DNA from: Hyphomicrobiales bacterium
GTDB lineage: Bacteria; Pseudomonadota; Alphaproteobacteria; Rhizobiales; Rhizobiaceae
Length of the DNA stretch: 58,409 nucleotides
NCBI GenBank assembly: GCA_900472295.1
Contig: UCIA01000005.1
Coordinates: 68,791-127,199 of the forward strand
Direction: 5' to 3'
The notes under the pieces were generated by a model. That model made no database searches. It was not told the DNA's origin and worked only from the letters and a program-made list of their open reading frames with translations. Both the position numbers and the translations under genes were made by a program. Of this stretch, positions 11,857 through 19,308 are shown in pieces. Within the stretch, counting starts at the first letter, position 1. Each line of letters starts with the position of its first letter.

Positions 11857-12336
11857 TCAGTCCGAACGAGCGGCCGCCGTTGGCATTTCAAAGCCCAGCT
11901 CGAAATCCAACGCCGCGATTTCATCCAGCGCGACACGCAGGGTTGCCGCCTGTTCCTTACCGACCAGCGCCTCGAAGCGCTGCTGGGCAGTGCTCCACAA
12001 TTGCGTCGTCTCCTCGAGCTTGGTCTGGCCTTGCGGCGTCAGCCGCACCCGCTTGACGCGGCGATCGTCCTTGTCGGTGAAGGTCTCGACGTAGCCGTCG
12101 CGGATCAGCGGCTTCAGCGTGTGGCCGAGCGCCGACAGATCCATGACCATCTCTTCTGCAATCGTGCCCATCGCCGGCTCGCTGCCGACATGGATCTGGT
12201 AGAGCAGGCCATATTGCGTGCCCTTCAGGCCTGAAGGCGAGAGCACATCGTCATAGAAGCGGCCGAGCTTGCGCGCGGCACGCCGCAGCGTGGCGTTGTT
12301 GCAAAGGCTAAGGCCGGGCAGTGCAGTCTTGCTCAT
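11857..12336 (-). CDS. MarR-family regulator
   Basis: A 159-residue MarR/DUF24-like winged-helix repressor: CNNATLRRAARKLGRFYDDVL, then the recognition region MDLSALGHTLKPLIRDGYVETFTDKDDRRVKRVRLTP, where the DDRR wing is the MarR hallmark. The helical dimerisation parts flank it. ATG 12336 is preceded by AAGGAG at 8 bases, so the longer open frame upstream is not used. It is divergent from an SDR gene, with two matching palindromes between them, and most likely represses both. Confidence 0.9.
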   Translation of the reverse strand: MSKTALPGLSLCNNATLRRAARKLGRFYDDVLSPSGLKGTQYGLLYQIHVGSEPAMGTIAEEMVMDLSALGHTLKPLIRDGYVETFTDKDDRRVKRVRLTPQGQTKLEETTQLWSTAQQRFEALVGKEQAATLRVALDEIAALDFELGFEMPTAAARSD

Positions 12337-12410
12337 CACGACTCCTTGGCTGGCAAAAAGCTGTGCCGGCCTGCCGCAGAAATAGTTTCTGCCGCCGCCG
12401 TTGACAAGAT

Positions 12411-12451
12411 AGTGGCATATACCTACTTCCCAGATAGTGGTATATGCCACT
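12411..12451. promoter_or_regulatory. Twin MarR-type operators
   Basis: Two copies of a palindrome AGTGGNATATNCC(T)ACT lie at 12411-12427 and 12436-12451. In addition, 12411-12423 and 12439-12451 are exact inverses of each other over 13 bases. A TTGACA box at 12401-12406 faces the SDR gene, and the first site sits between it and the expected -10. The arrangement fits repression by the adjacent MarR protein. Confidence 0.7.
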
Positions 12452-12517
12452 AATTGGAAAATCAGGCGGCGGCACGAGGGATATCGGCCTGCCGGGCAGC
12501 TAAAAAGGAACAAGACA

Positions 12518-13312
12518 ATGAGTGGACAGGACAACAAGGGCACCGCAGTCATCACCGGCGCGTCAGCCGGCATCGGCGCGGTCTATGCCGACCGGCTGGC
12601 CGGGCAGGGCTACGATCTGGTGCTGGTGGCGCGACGCGCCGACCGGCTGGAAGAACTGGCTGAGAAGCTGCGCTATGCCTACAAGCGCGAGGTCAGCGTC
12701 ATTGCAGCCGATCTCGCCGACGACAATGATTTGCGCCGCGTCGAGCAGCTCATCGCAGCCGACGACAGCGTTACGCTGCTGGTCAACAATGCCGGCATTG
12801 GCGGCCAGCAGGTTGTGGCGACGGCCGACGCCGACGAGGCCGAGCGCATGATCAAGGTCAATGTCATCGCCTTGACCCGCTTGACACGCGCCGTGCTGCC
12901 GGGGCTTCTGGCGCGCAACCGCGGCGCCATCGTCAACATCGCCTCGGTGCTCGCCTACGAAACCTCGTTCGGCGGCATTTACAGCGGCACCAAGGCCTAT
13001 GTCGTCAACTTCACCGAGGGGCTGCACCGCGAGGTCGCCGGCACGAATGTGAAGGTCCAGGCGGTGCTGCCCGGCGCGACCCGCACCGATTTTTGGGAGC
13101 TTGCCGGCAGCGATATCGACAATCTGCCAAAGGAAATCATCATGTCCGCAGACGATATGGTCGATGCAGCACTAGTGGGGCTGGCCAGAGGCGAAGCCGT
13201 CACCGTGCCGGCGCTTGTCGATGCGAGCAAGCTCGACACTTTCCTCGGCGCAAGGCAGGCCTTTTATGGCAGCCTGCACGCCGACAAGCCGGCGGCGCGC
13301 TACGCGGCTTGA
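12518..13312 (+). CDS. SDR-family oxidoreductase
   Basis: A 264-residue classical short-chain dehydrogenase. Visible: TGASAGIG cofactor motif at residues 13-20, NNAG in the middle, catalytic Ser in IASVLAYE and YSGTK carrying the catalytic Tyr and Lys. It would reduce or oxidise a carbonyl/alcohol with NAD(P)H in the cytoplasm; the substrate is unknown. ATG 12518 follows AAAAAGGAACAAGACA. Divergence from a MarR regulator with twin operators suggests induction by a phenolic or electrophilic ligand. Confidence 0.9.
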   Translation: MSGQDNKGTAVITGASAGIGAVYADRLAGQGYDLVLVARRADRLEELAEKLRYAYKREVSVIAADLADDNDLRRVEQLIAADDSVTLLVNNAGIGGQQVVATADADEAERMIKVNVIALTRLTRAVLPGLLARNRGAIVNIASVLAYETSFGGIYSGTKAYVVNFTEGLHREVAGTNVKVQAVLPGATRTDFWELAGSDIDNLPKEIIMSADDMVDAALVGLARGEAVTVPALVDASKLDTFLGARQAFYGSLHADKPAARYAA

Positions 13313-13319
13313 GCTGGGC

Positions 13320-13398
13320 TGGTTCGCTTCGCGAACCAGGACCCCCACCCCGCTGCTTCGCAGCGACCCTCCCCACAAGGGGGAGGGTGGGGCGCGCT
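13320..13398. repeat. Mosaic intergenic repeat
   Basis: Between convergent genes. It contains a perfect hairpin TGGTTCGC-TTC-GCGAACCA (13320-13338) and then CCCCCACCCCGCTGC matched by CCTCCCCACAAGGGGGAGGGTGGGG. The composition and motifs are those of the palindromic mosaic elements common in Mesorhizobium. It may also end transcription from both sides. Confidence 0.6.
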
Positions 13399-13472
13399 TC
13401 CTGTTGAGCGTGAAAAGGCCCGCGCCATACCTCAAAGGGTGCGCTCCCGGGTGCTGGCGCGAACTTGGCAGG

Positions 13473-14072
13473 TTAAGGCCCCCGCCACATCGGAATGATC
13501 GACGCCGCCAGCACCAGCGCCAGCACGATGTTGAGCGCGCGCCATTGCCATTCGGTCTTGAGCAGGCGGGCGAGTACCATGCCGGCGAAGCACCAGATAG
13601 ACAACATCACGGCGGCGGCCAGGCCAAAGGTCGAGCCGAGCAGCAGTGCAAGTTGTCCTGGTCCGTCGGCAAGTGCTGCGAACGAAGCCGCGGCGCCCAG
13701 ACCCATCGCCCAACCCTTCGGGTTCAGCCATTGGATGCCGGCGCCGCTGAGGAAACTGGTGGGCTTGGCCATCGTCACATCGAGATTGGGCGGCCCGGCG
13801 CGGCCGATCTTGATCGCCAGCCAGACGAGATAGAGCGAGCCGACAAGTTTCATAGCCAGCTGCAGCGATGGCACTGCGAGCAGCAGGCCGGCGAGCCCGG
13901 CGGCCGCGGCGCCGGTCACCGTAGCAAGACCGGTGGCGCTGCCCGTCATCAGCGGGACGGAACGGCGGAAGCCGAATTGCGCGCCGGAGGCCGTCGACAG
14001 CGTGGTGGCGATGCCAGGCGTGCCGGTGGCGATGATCGCGAAAACGACAAGCGGAATGATGGGCTCGAACAT
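13473..14072 (-). CDS. LysE-family exporter
   Basis: A 199-residue inner-membrane protein with six predicted spans, of the LysE/RhtB type that exports amino acids or related small molecules. The start MFEPIIPLVVFAIIATGTPG carries the family TPGP-like turn, and GIQWLNPKGWAMG is the conserved central segment (NPK). ATG 14072 is preceded by GAGGAAG, so the slightly longer frame is not preferred. It is divergent from a LysR-type gene, the usual arrangement for LysE exporters and their LysG/ArgP-like activators. Confidence 0.88.
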   Translation of the reverse strand: MFEPIIPLVVFAIIATGTPGIATTLSTASGAQFGFRRSVPLMTGSATGLATVTGAAAAGLAGLLLAVPSLQLAMKLVGSLYLVWLAIKIGRAGPPNLDVTMAKPTSFLSGAGIQWLNPKGWAMGLGAAASFAALADGPGQLALLLGSTFGLAAAVMLSIWCFAGMVLARLLKTEWQWRALNIVLALVLAASIIPMWRGP

Positions 14073-14134
14073 ACGGGCTTCCTCGGTGAGGGCTACCATC
14101 GTAGCCGCGTACCACCTTCAGTAAATGCAATGTT

Positions 14135-14156
14135 TGCGATGGTTCGCATTAGCGAA
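14135..14156. promoter_or_regulatory. Overlapping LysR-type dyads
   Basis: TGCGA-TGGT-TCGCA (14135-14148) overlaps TTCGC-ATTA-GCGAA (14143-14156). Both are perfect 5-bp dyads lying in the roughly 97-base gap between the divergent lysE-type and lysR-type genes and just before the lysR start. This is the expected place for a LysR recognition site that also autoregulates. Confidence 0.6.
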
Positions 14157-14169
14157 TATAATGCAAGCC

Positions 14170-15039
14170 ATGATCCGAAATCTCGACTTGGCGTTGATCC
14201 GCACTTTCGTCACCGTGGCCGACAAGGCCAGCATGACGGCGGCGGCGAACGCGCTGCATCTGACGCAAGGCGCCGTCAGCCAGCAGGTCAAGCGGCTGGA
14301 GGAAGCGCTTGGCTGTAGCCTCTTCGACCGCGACCGGCGCGGCTTGCGGCTGACACGGCCGGGCGAGCGGCTGTTCGGCAAGGCAAAGCGCCTGCTTGGC
14401 CTCAATGACGAAATCTGGGCCGAGATGGCGGGCACGGAAATTGCGGGCCAGGTGCGGCTCGGCGTGCCATATGACCTTGTCGGCACCTTGCTGGCGCCGG
14501 TACTGAAAGCCTATGCAGAGGCCTATCCGCGGGTCGAGATTTCGCTGCTTTGCGCCGCCTCGCCGGACCTTGCCGCTGCCCTTGCCGCCGGCACCATCGA
14601 TCTCGCCGTCATCGAGGAACGGGTCGGCCCGTCGGCCGGCGAATGCCTCGCCATCGACCGGCTGGTCTGGGTCGGCGCCAAGGCCGGCGTCGCCCGTGCC
14701 AAGCGGCCGCTGCCGGTGTCGATCGTCGCCGACACCTGCGCCTTCCGCCCGGTGGTGCTGGCCGCGCTCAACGAGCGCGGGCTGGAATGGCGCACCGTGT
14801 TCGAAAACGGCAACATTGATGCGACAACTGCGACGGTGCGCTCCGACCTCGCCGTCACCGCCTGGCTGGCTTCGACTGTGCCGGCTGACCTCGACATTTT
14901 GCCTTTCGATGCCGGGCTGCCGCCGCTGCCGAATTTTTCCATCAACCTGCATCTGCCAAGATTTGGCGCGGCTCCGGCCGCGCAGGAGTTCGCGCGGTAT
15001 ATCAGGGATGGGTTGGCGCGAAGGGGTGTGGCGGCTTGA
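14170..15039 (+). CDS. LysR-family regulator of the ArgP/IciA type
   Basis: A 289-residue LysR-type regulator. The N-terminal winged helix runs MIRNLDLALIRTFVTVADKASMTAAANALHLTQGAVSQQVKRLEEALGCSLFDRDRRGL, followed by the linker helix and the ligand-binding domain (VRLGVPYDLVGTLLAPVLKAY onwards). ATG 14170 fits LysR starts; ATG 14161 is an alternative. It is divergent from the LysE exporter and shares overlapping dyads with it, so it probably activates export in response to the exported compound. Confidence 0.88.
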   Translation: MIRNLDLALIRTFVTVADKASMTAAANALHLTQGAVSQQVKRLEEALGCSLFDRDRRGLRLTRPGERLFGKAKRLLGLNDEIWAEMAGTEIAGQVRLGVPYDLVGTLLAPVLKAYAEAYPRVEISLLCAASPDLAAALAAGTIDLAVIEERVGPSAGECLAIDRLVWVGAKAGVARAKRPLPVSIVADTCAFRPVVLAALNERGLEWRTVFENGNIDATTATVRSDLAVTAWLASTVPADLDILPFDAGLPPLPNFSINLHLPRFGAAPAAQEFARYIRDGLARRGVAA

Positions 15040-15045
15040 CCTCTC

Positions 15046-15228
15046 AGAGCTTGGGTTCCTCGCCCCCATGAAATGGGGGAGAGGTGGCCGCGAAGCGGCC
15101 GGAGAGGGGGCCTTCGTAGGGCTAAACCCTTGACGAAAATTGGCCTCCGTCTCGCCAGCCCCCCTCTCCGTCTCGGCTTCGCCGAGCCACCTCTCCCCGC
15201 TCTCGCGGGGGCGAGGAACCCAAGTTCT
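15046..15228. repeat. RIME-like palindromic repeat element
   Basis: A 180-base element whose ends, 15050-15067 and 15207-15224, are exact inverses over 18 bases (CTTGGGTTCCTCGCCCCC). Extension outward adds several more paired bases with one mismatch. The interior holds further dyads (GGCCGCGAAGCGGCC, GGCTTCGCCGAGCC). It resembles the rhizobial intergenic mosaic elements (RIME). It lies between the convergent LysR and reductase genes. Confidence 0.75.
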
Positions 15229-15234
15229 GCAAGG

Positions 15235-15885
15235 CTACTTCCAATTCTTGCGCCGTTCGAGTTCGGCCTCTGACGGCTCCTGCGTGGCAAACGACCCAAC
15301 CTTGATCTCGCCTGATCGCTCATAGGTCGCCATGATGACGCCCGTGGTGGTGGCCTGCGACTTCACCAGTTTGAAGGCGGCCGGCATCGCGCCCCCATCG
15401 AACAGCCGCTTGCCCTTGCCCAGCAACAGCGGGAAGATCATCAGCCGGATTTCGTCGATCAGCCCGTTGGCGAGCAAAGTCTGGATCAGCTCGCTCGAAC
15501 CCTGGATGAGCAGGTCGGGCCCATCCTCCTTTTTGAGGTTGCGCAACGCAGCGACGATATCGTCGCCGAGCCATTGCGTGTTCTCCCAGGTGAGTGTGTC
15601 AGGCCTATGCGTCGCCACATATTTGGTCGCGGGGTTGAAGACGTCTCCGATGGCATCTTTCTGATACGGCCAGTAGGCGGCGAAGATGTCGTAGGTTCTG
15701 CGGCCGAGCAGCAGGGCGAAGGGTTTGGCGAATGTTTCCTCCATCGCCACGCCCGCCACTTCGTCAAAGTAGTGGAAGGTCCAGCCGCCGAACTCGAAGC
15801 CGCCAACCGGATCCTCTTCCGGACCGCCCGGCGCCTGCATGACGCCGTCGAGGCTGACGAAGGTGGCGGCTATTATCTTACGCAT
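15235..15885 (-). CDS. Dihydrofolate-reductase-like (RibD C-terminal) protein
   Basis: A 216-residue protein of the DHFR/RibD-C family found alone in many bacteria. Family segments: MRKIIAATFVSLDGVMQAPGG at the start, LLLGRRTYDIFAAYWP, VATHRPDTLTWENTQWL, GPDLLIQGSSELIQTLLANGLIDEIRLMIFPLLLGKGKRLF. These bind NADPH and a pterin or pyrimidine-like substrate, but the in vivo substrate of the stand-alone proteins is not known. ATG 15885 follows AAGGAAAA; the open frame upstream is not supported. Confidence 0.9.
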   Translation of the reverse strand: MRKIIAATFVSLDGVMQAPGGPEEDPVGGFEFGGWTFHYFDEVAGVAMEETFAKPFALLLGRRTYDIFAAYWPYQKDAIGDVFNPATKYVATHRPDTLTWENTQWLGDDIVAALRNLKKEDGPDLLIQGSSELIQTLLANGLIDEIRLMIFPLLLGKGKRLFDGGAMPAAFKLVKSQATTTGVIMATYERSGEIKVGSFATQEPSEAELERRKNWK

Positions 15886-16005
15886 GGGATTTTCCTTCTC
15901 TTGGGTCCGAACCGTGGGGGCCGGACTTCGATCCAAGGACGAACCAGCAGGCGGCTTTCCGACAGGTGACGGCAAAAAATTTCACCACCGCCCGATGAGC
16001 CATAC

Positions 16006-16866
16006 CTACTGCCGCTTTGGCCCGCCGCCAGGCGTCTGCGACGAAAACCAGACGTCGCCGATGACAGCGGTGGCGGTGCGGTCCGGCGGCCTGTCGGCCG
16101 TCAGCCAGATCGAACGGCTACTCGCCGCCTTCTGGCGGTCAGGGATTTTCGCTGCTGAGTTGGCTACCGAGGCGCCGACGCAGGGAATGAACCACGAGCG
16201 CATGAACGGGTCGCAGGCAAAGCCTTGTTCGGTGCGGGTCACCATCACCGCGACGCCGACACTCTCAGCCGGGCGCCAGGGAAAGATCATGCGACCACCG
16301 GGCTTCAGCGCCCGCAGCCAGGCAACCGGCGGAGCGACGACGCCGGCATTGACATAGATGATGTCGGACGGTGGCAGATCGTGCGTAACCGCATCGCCAT
16401 GGACGACGGTGACGTTGTCATAGGCTGAGAGGTTTTCTGTCGCTCTGGCAGCAAGGTCGGCCTCCAGTTCGAAGGCGGTGACCCGGCCCGGCGAGACCAG
16501 CCGGGCCAGCAGGGCGGTGTAGTAGCCGGTGCCGGCGCCGACATGGGTGACGGTCTCACCGTTCCTGGGGGCGGTCTTGCCGATCCACATGGCGTGCAAA
16601 GAGGGCTCGCCATTGTTGATGCCCTTGTCGGCATCGAGCGCCACCAGCACGTCCTGATAGATGTGAACAGGATCGTCGCTTGGCGTCAGGATCCTGCCCT
16701 TGCCGGTGATCAGCGCCCTGCCGGCGACGACTGTCCACGGTCCGGGACCGAGAAAGGCCTCGCGCGGCACCGTGGCGAAAGCCTGTTCAAGGCGCGGGTC
16801 GGCCGAGCCGGCATTGGCCGCCATCAGCTGCGCGTAGAATTTTCTGGCGTCTTCGACACTTGTCAT
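16006..16866 (-). CDS. Protein-L-isoaspartate methyltransferase-like protein
   Basis: A 286-residue SAM-dependent methyltransferase. Motif I is VTHVGAGTGYYTALLARLV, followed by FELEADLAARATENL (motif II acidic residue), GDAVTHDLPPSDIIYVNAGV and LKPGGRMIFPW. The N-terminal FATVPREAFLGPGPW recalls PCMT enzymes that repair isoaspartyl residues, but the Pcm substrate-binding region is not clearly conserved, so a different protein or small-molecule substrate is possible. It lies 56 bases before the mntH stop, on the same strand. Confidence 0.8.
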   Translation of the reverse strand: MTSVEDARKFYAQLMAANAGSADPRLEQAFATVPREAFLGPGPWTVVAGRALITGKGRILTPSDDPVHIYQDVLVALDADKGINNGEPSLHAMWIGKTAPRNGETVTHVGAGTGYYTALLARLVSPGRVTAFELEADLAARATENLSAYDNVTVVHGDAVTHDLPPSDIIYVNAGVVAPPVAWLRALKPGGRMIFPWRPAESVGVAVMVTRTEQGFACDPFMRSWFIPCVGASVANSAAKIPDRQKAASSRSIWLTADRPPDRTATAVIGDVWFSSQTPGGGPKRQ

Positions 16867-16921
16867 GGTGCGCTATTAGATAGCGCAAGCTGCCGGTCTG
16901 TCGCTATCGAGAAGAAGAAAC

Positions 16922-18289
16922 TCAGCCGACGCCGAAGACGGTGTCGTAGAGCAGCTTGAAGTTGAGCGCCAGAATGACCGCCGCGACCACCCAGGCAAGG
17001 GCGGCCACGCTGCGGGGAATGGCAAGGTTGCCCATCTTCTTCTTGTCGGAGACGAACTGCACCAGCGGGATGACCGCGAAGGGCAATTGCATCGACAACA
17101 CCACCTGGCTGAAGACCAGCAACTGGCCGGTGCCCTTTTCGCCATAGAGCGCGGTGACGACCACCACGGGGATGATGGCCAAGCCACGCGTCAACAACCG
17201 GCGTGCCCAGTTGGGAATGCGCAGGCGCAGGAAGCCTTCCATGACGATCTGGCCGGCCAACGTTGCCGTCACCGTCGAATTCAGGCCGGAAGCCAGCAGC
17301 GCCACGGCGAACAGGATCGAGGCGATGCTCAAACCCAGCAATGGCGACAGCAACTCGAAGGCCTGGCCGATCTCGGCGACGTCCTGGTGGCCGGTGTTGT
17401 GGAAGGCCACCGCCGACACGATCAGGATGGCGGCATTGACGAACAAGGCCAGCATCAGGGCTATGGTCGAGTCGGTGGTTGCCCATTTGATGGCGTCGCG
17501 CTTGCCTTTCTCTGTGCGTTCATAGGCGCGCGTCTGCACGATGGAGGAGTGCAGATAGAGATTGTGCGGCATGACGGTGGCGCCGATGATGCCGATGGCG
17601 ATGTAGAGCATGGCCGGGTTGGTGACGATCTGCGACGACGGCACGAACATGGCGTGCAGGATCGTGCCGGCCGGCGGGGCAGCGACGAAGATCTGGATGG
17701 CGAAGCAGCCGAAGATGATGATTAGAAGCGCGATGACGAAGGCTTCGAGATAGCGGAACCCCTTGTTCATCAGCAACAGCACCAGAAATGCGTCGAGCGC
17801 CGTCAGCATGGCGCCGCCGATCAGCGGAATCCCGAACAGAAGCTGCAATGCGATCGCCGTTCCGATGACCTCGGCAAGGTCGCAAGCGATGATGGCGAGT
17901 TCGCAGGCGATCCACAGCACGAAATTGACGGGACGCGGATAGTAGGCGCGGCAAGCCTGAGCGAGGTCGCGACCGGTGGCGATGCCAAGCCGGGCGGCGA
18001 GCGCCTGCAGCAGGATCGCCATCAGGTTGGACAGCATGATGATGAACAAAAGCGTGTAGCCGAACTGGGCGCCGCCGGCGAGGTCGGTCGCCCAGTTGCC
18101 CGGGTCCATATAGCCGACCGAAACCATGTAGCCCGGTCCCATGAAGGCGAACAGGCGGCGGAACCAGACGCCCGAACTCGGCACGGCGATCGACGCGTGG
18201 ACCTCGCGCAGGCTGGGCTGCTCGTCCTCGTCAGGTCGGGCAAATCGCCACATGGATCGGGCTTCTACGGTGGTTTCGGCGTCTGACAT
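16922..18289 (-). CDS. mntH: Nramp-family Mn(II)/H+ symporter
   Basis: A 455-residue Nramp transporter with 11-12 spans. The metal-binding DPGN motif lies in span 1 ([11 protein letters not shown]) and the partner MPHNLYLHS motif in span 6, both diagnostic for Nramp. These import Mn(II) (and some other divalent ions) with protons. An N-terminal hydrophilic stretch of about 45 residues precedes span 1. It is divergent from a DtxR-type MntR regulator and has a candidate operator upstream, so repression by Mn-loaded MntR is expected. Confidence 0.95.
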   Translation of the reverse strand: MSDAETTVEARSMWRFARPDEDEQPSLREVHASIAVPSSGVWFRRLFAFMGPGYMVSVGYMDPGNWATDLAGGAQFGYTLLFIIMLSNLMAILLQALAARLGIATGRDLAQACRAYYPRPVNFVLWIACELAIIACDLAEVIGTAIALQLLFGIPLIGGAMLTALDAFLVLLLMNKGFRYLEAFVIALLIIIFGCFAIQIFVAAPPAGTILHAMFVPSSQIVTNPAMLYIAIGIIGATVMPHNLYLHSSIVQTRAYERTEKGKRDAIKWATTDSTIALMLALFVNAAILIVSAVAFHNTGHQDVAEIGQAFELLSPLLGLSIASILFAVALLASGLNSTVTATLAGQIVMEGFLRLRIPNWARRLLTRGLAIIPVVVVTALYGEKGTGQLLVFSQVVLSMQLPFAVIPLVQFVSDKKKMGNLAIPRSVAALAWVVAAVILALNFKLLYDTVFGVG

Positions 18290-18339
18290 GGGGGGGCTTC
18301 CGCTGGGATGGATTGCGGCTCTTGTCTATGCCTCGGCTC

Positions 18340-18362
18340 AACATTATGCAATGTGCTATGTT
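18340..18362 (-). promoter_or_regulatory. Candidate MntR box upstream of mntH
   Basis: An imperfect dyad with arms AACAT and ATGTT separated by 13 bases and an inner GC pair on each side. On the mntH strand it reads AACATAGCACATTGC..., close to the known MntR consensus start AACATAGC. It lies about 50-70 bases before the mntH start. Confidence 0.5.
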
Positions 18363-18537
18363 TCATTGATCATGGTTTCATGGATCATACTTTTGTGATG
18401 TGCCTGATCCCTAGGGACAGTCGTAAACGCCGGTTGCACCTGTCACAGAATGCAAATAAACGACCATAACAATCAAAGCCCATGCTATAAAAAGCAAAGC
18501 TGATTCAATCTGCGAACAATCTCGGGAGGAGCGCGCA

Positions 18538-18993
18538 TTGGCGCTGAAGAACAGACCGGTTCCACGCGAAAAACCGCTGCCCGATGCCGAAGCCCATTCG
18601 GAGGGCTTCCGGCAGCAGCGCCAAGCGCGCCGCAGCGCCCTGGTCGAGGATTATGTCGAGCTGATCGCCGACCTGATCGAGGACGGCAACGAGGCACGCC
18701 AGGTCGATATCGCCGCAAGGCTTGGCGTTGCCCAGCCGACGGTGGCCAAGATGCTGACCAGGCTGTGCGCCGACGGGCTCGTCTCCCGCAAGCCGTATCG
18801 CGGCGTGTTCCTGACCGATGCCGGGCGCAAGGTAGCGGAGGAAAGCCGCATTCGCCACCAGACGGTGGAAGCTTTTTTGCGCTCGCTCGGCGTCAGTGCC
18901 GAGACGGCGCGCATCGATGCCGAGGGCATCGAACACCATGTCAGCGCCGAGACGCTGGAAGCCTTTCGCAAGGCGATGACCGCGCTGCGCTGA
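18538..18993 (+). CDS. mntR: Manganese-dependent regulator MntR (DtxR family)
   Basis: A 151-residue DtxR/MntR-type regulator. The helix-turn-helix reads [50 protein letters not shown], followed by the dimer/metal domain with [14 protein letters not shown] and [15 protein letters not shown], where the E-x-x-E-H-H pattern supplies metal ligands. It lacks the SH3-like domain of DtxR, as MntR does. The start is TTG 18538, preceded by GGGAGGA. It faces mntH across a 248-base gap that contains a plausible operator. Confidence 0.92.
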   Translation: MALKNRPVPREKPLPDAEAHSEGFRQQRQARRSALVEDYVELIADLIEDGNEARQVDIAARLGVAQPTVAKMLTRLCADGLVSRKPYRGVFLTDAGRKVAEESRIRHQTVEAFLRSLGVSAETARIDAEGIEHHVSAETLEAFRKAMTALR

Positions 18994-19090
18994 GGCGCGC
19001 CGACCCCGCACCAAAGTCCACCGGAACCTCGGCACATTACGCACGTTGCACCTGAGATCGAGCTGATGTCAGCCGACAAGGGAGGAAGCA

Positions 19091-19279
19091 ATGGGCGTCG
19101 AACAGGCACCGACCGCGAAGGGCAAACAGGCTGCAAAGGGATTGAGGCAGGCAGCGGCGAAGGACGAGCGCAAGACCGAAGCCGAAACCGGCCGGCCGCT
19201 CAAGAAGGGCGCTGACCGCTTCGAGGAACGCTCCAAAAGCTCGGATGGCAAGAGCGCCGGCGCCAAGCAGAAAAGCTGA
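19091..19279 (+). CDS. Small Lys/Glu-rich protein
   Basis: A 62-residue highly charged protein (Lys, Glu and Ala dominate), probably disordered. It has a strong ribosome site (AAGGGAGGAAGCA before ATG) which supports real translation. No family recognised. It is composed like small stress or DNA-associated proteins, but no function can be claimed. Its end is 29 bases from the stop of the convergent large exported gene. Confidence 0.6.
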   Translation: MGVEQAPTAKGKQAAKGLRQAAAKDERKTEAETGRPLKKGADRFEERSKSSDGKSAGAKQKS

Positions 19280-19308
19280 GTTCTTGTCCGCAACCGGCAA
19301 CGCGCAGC

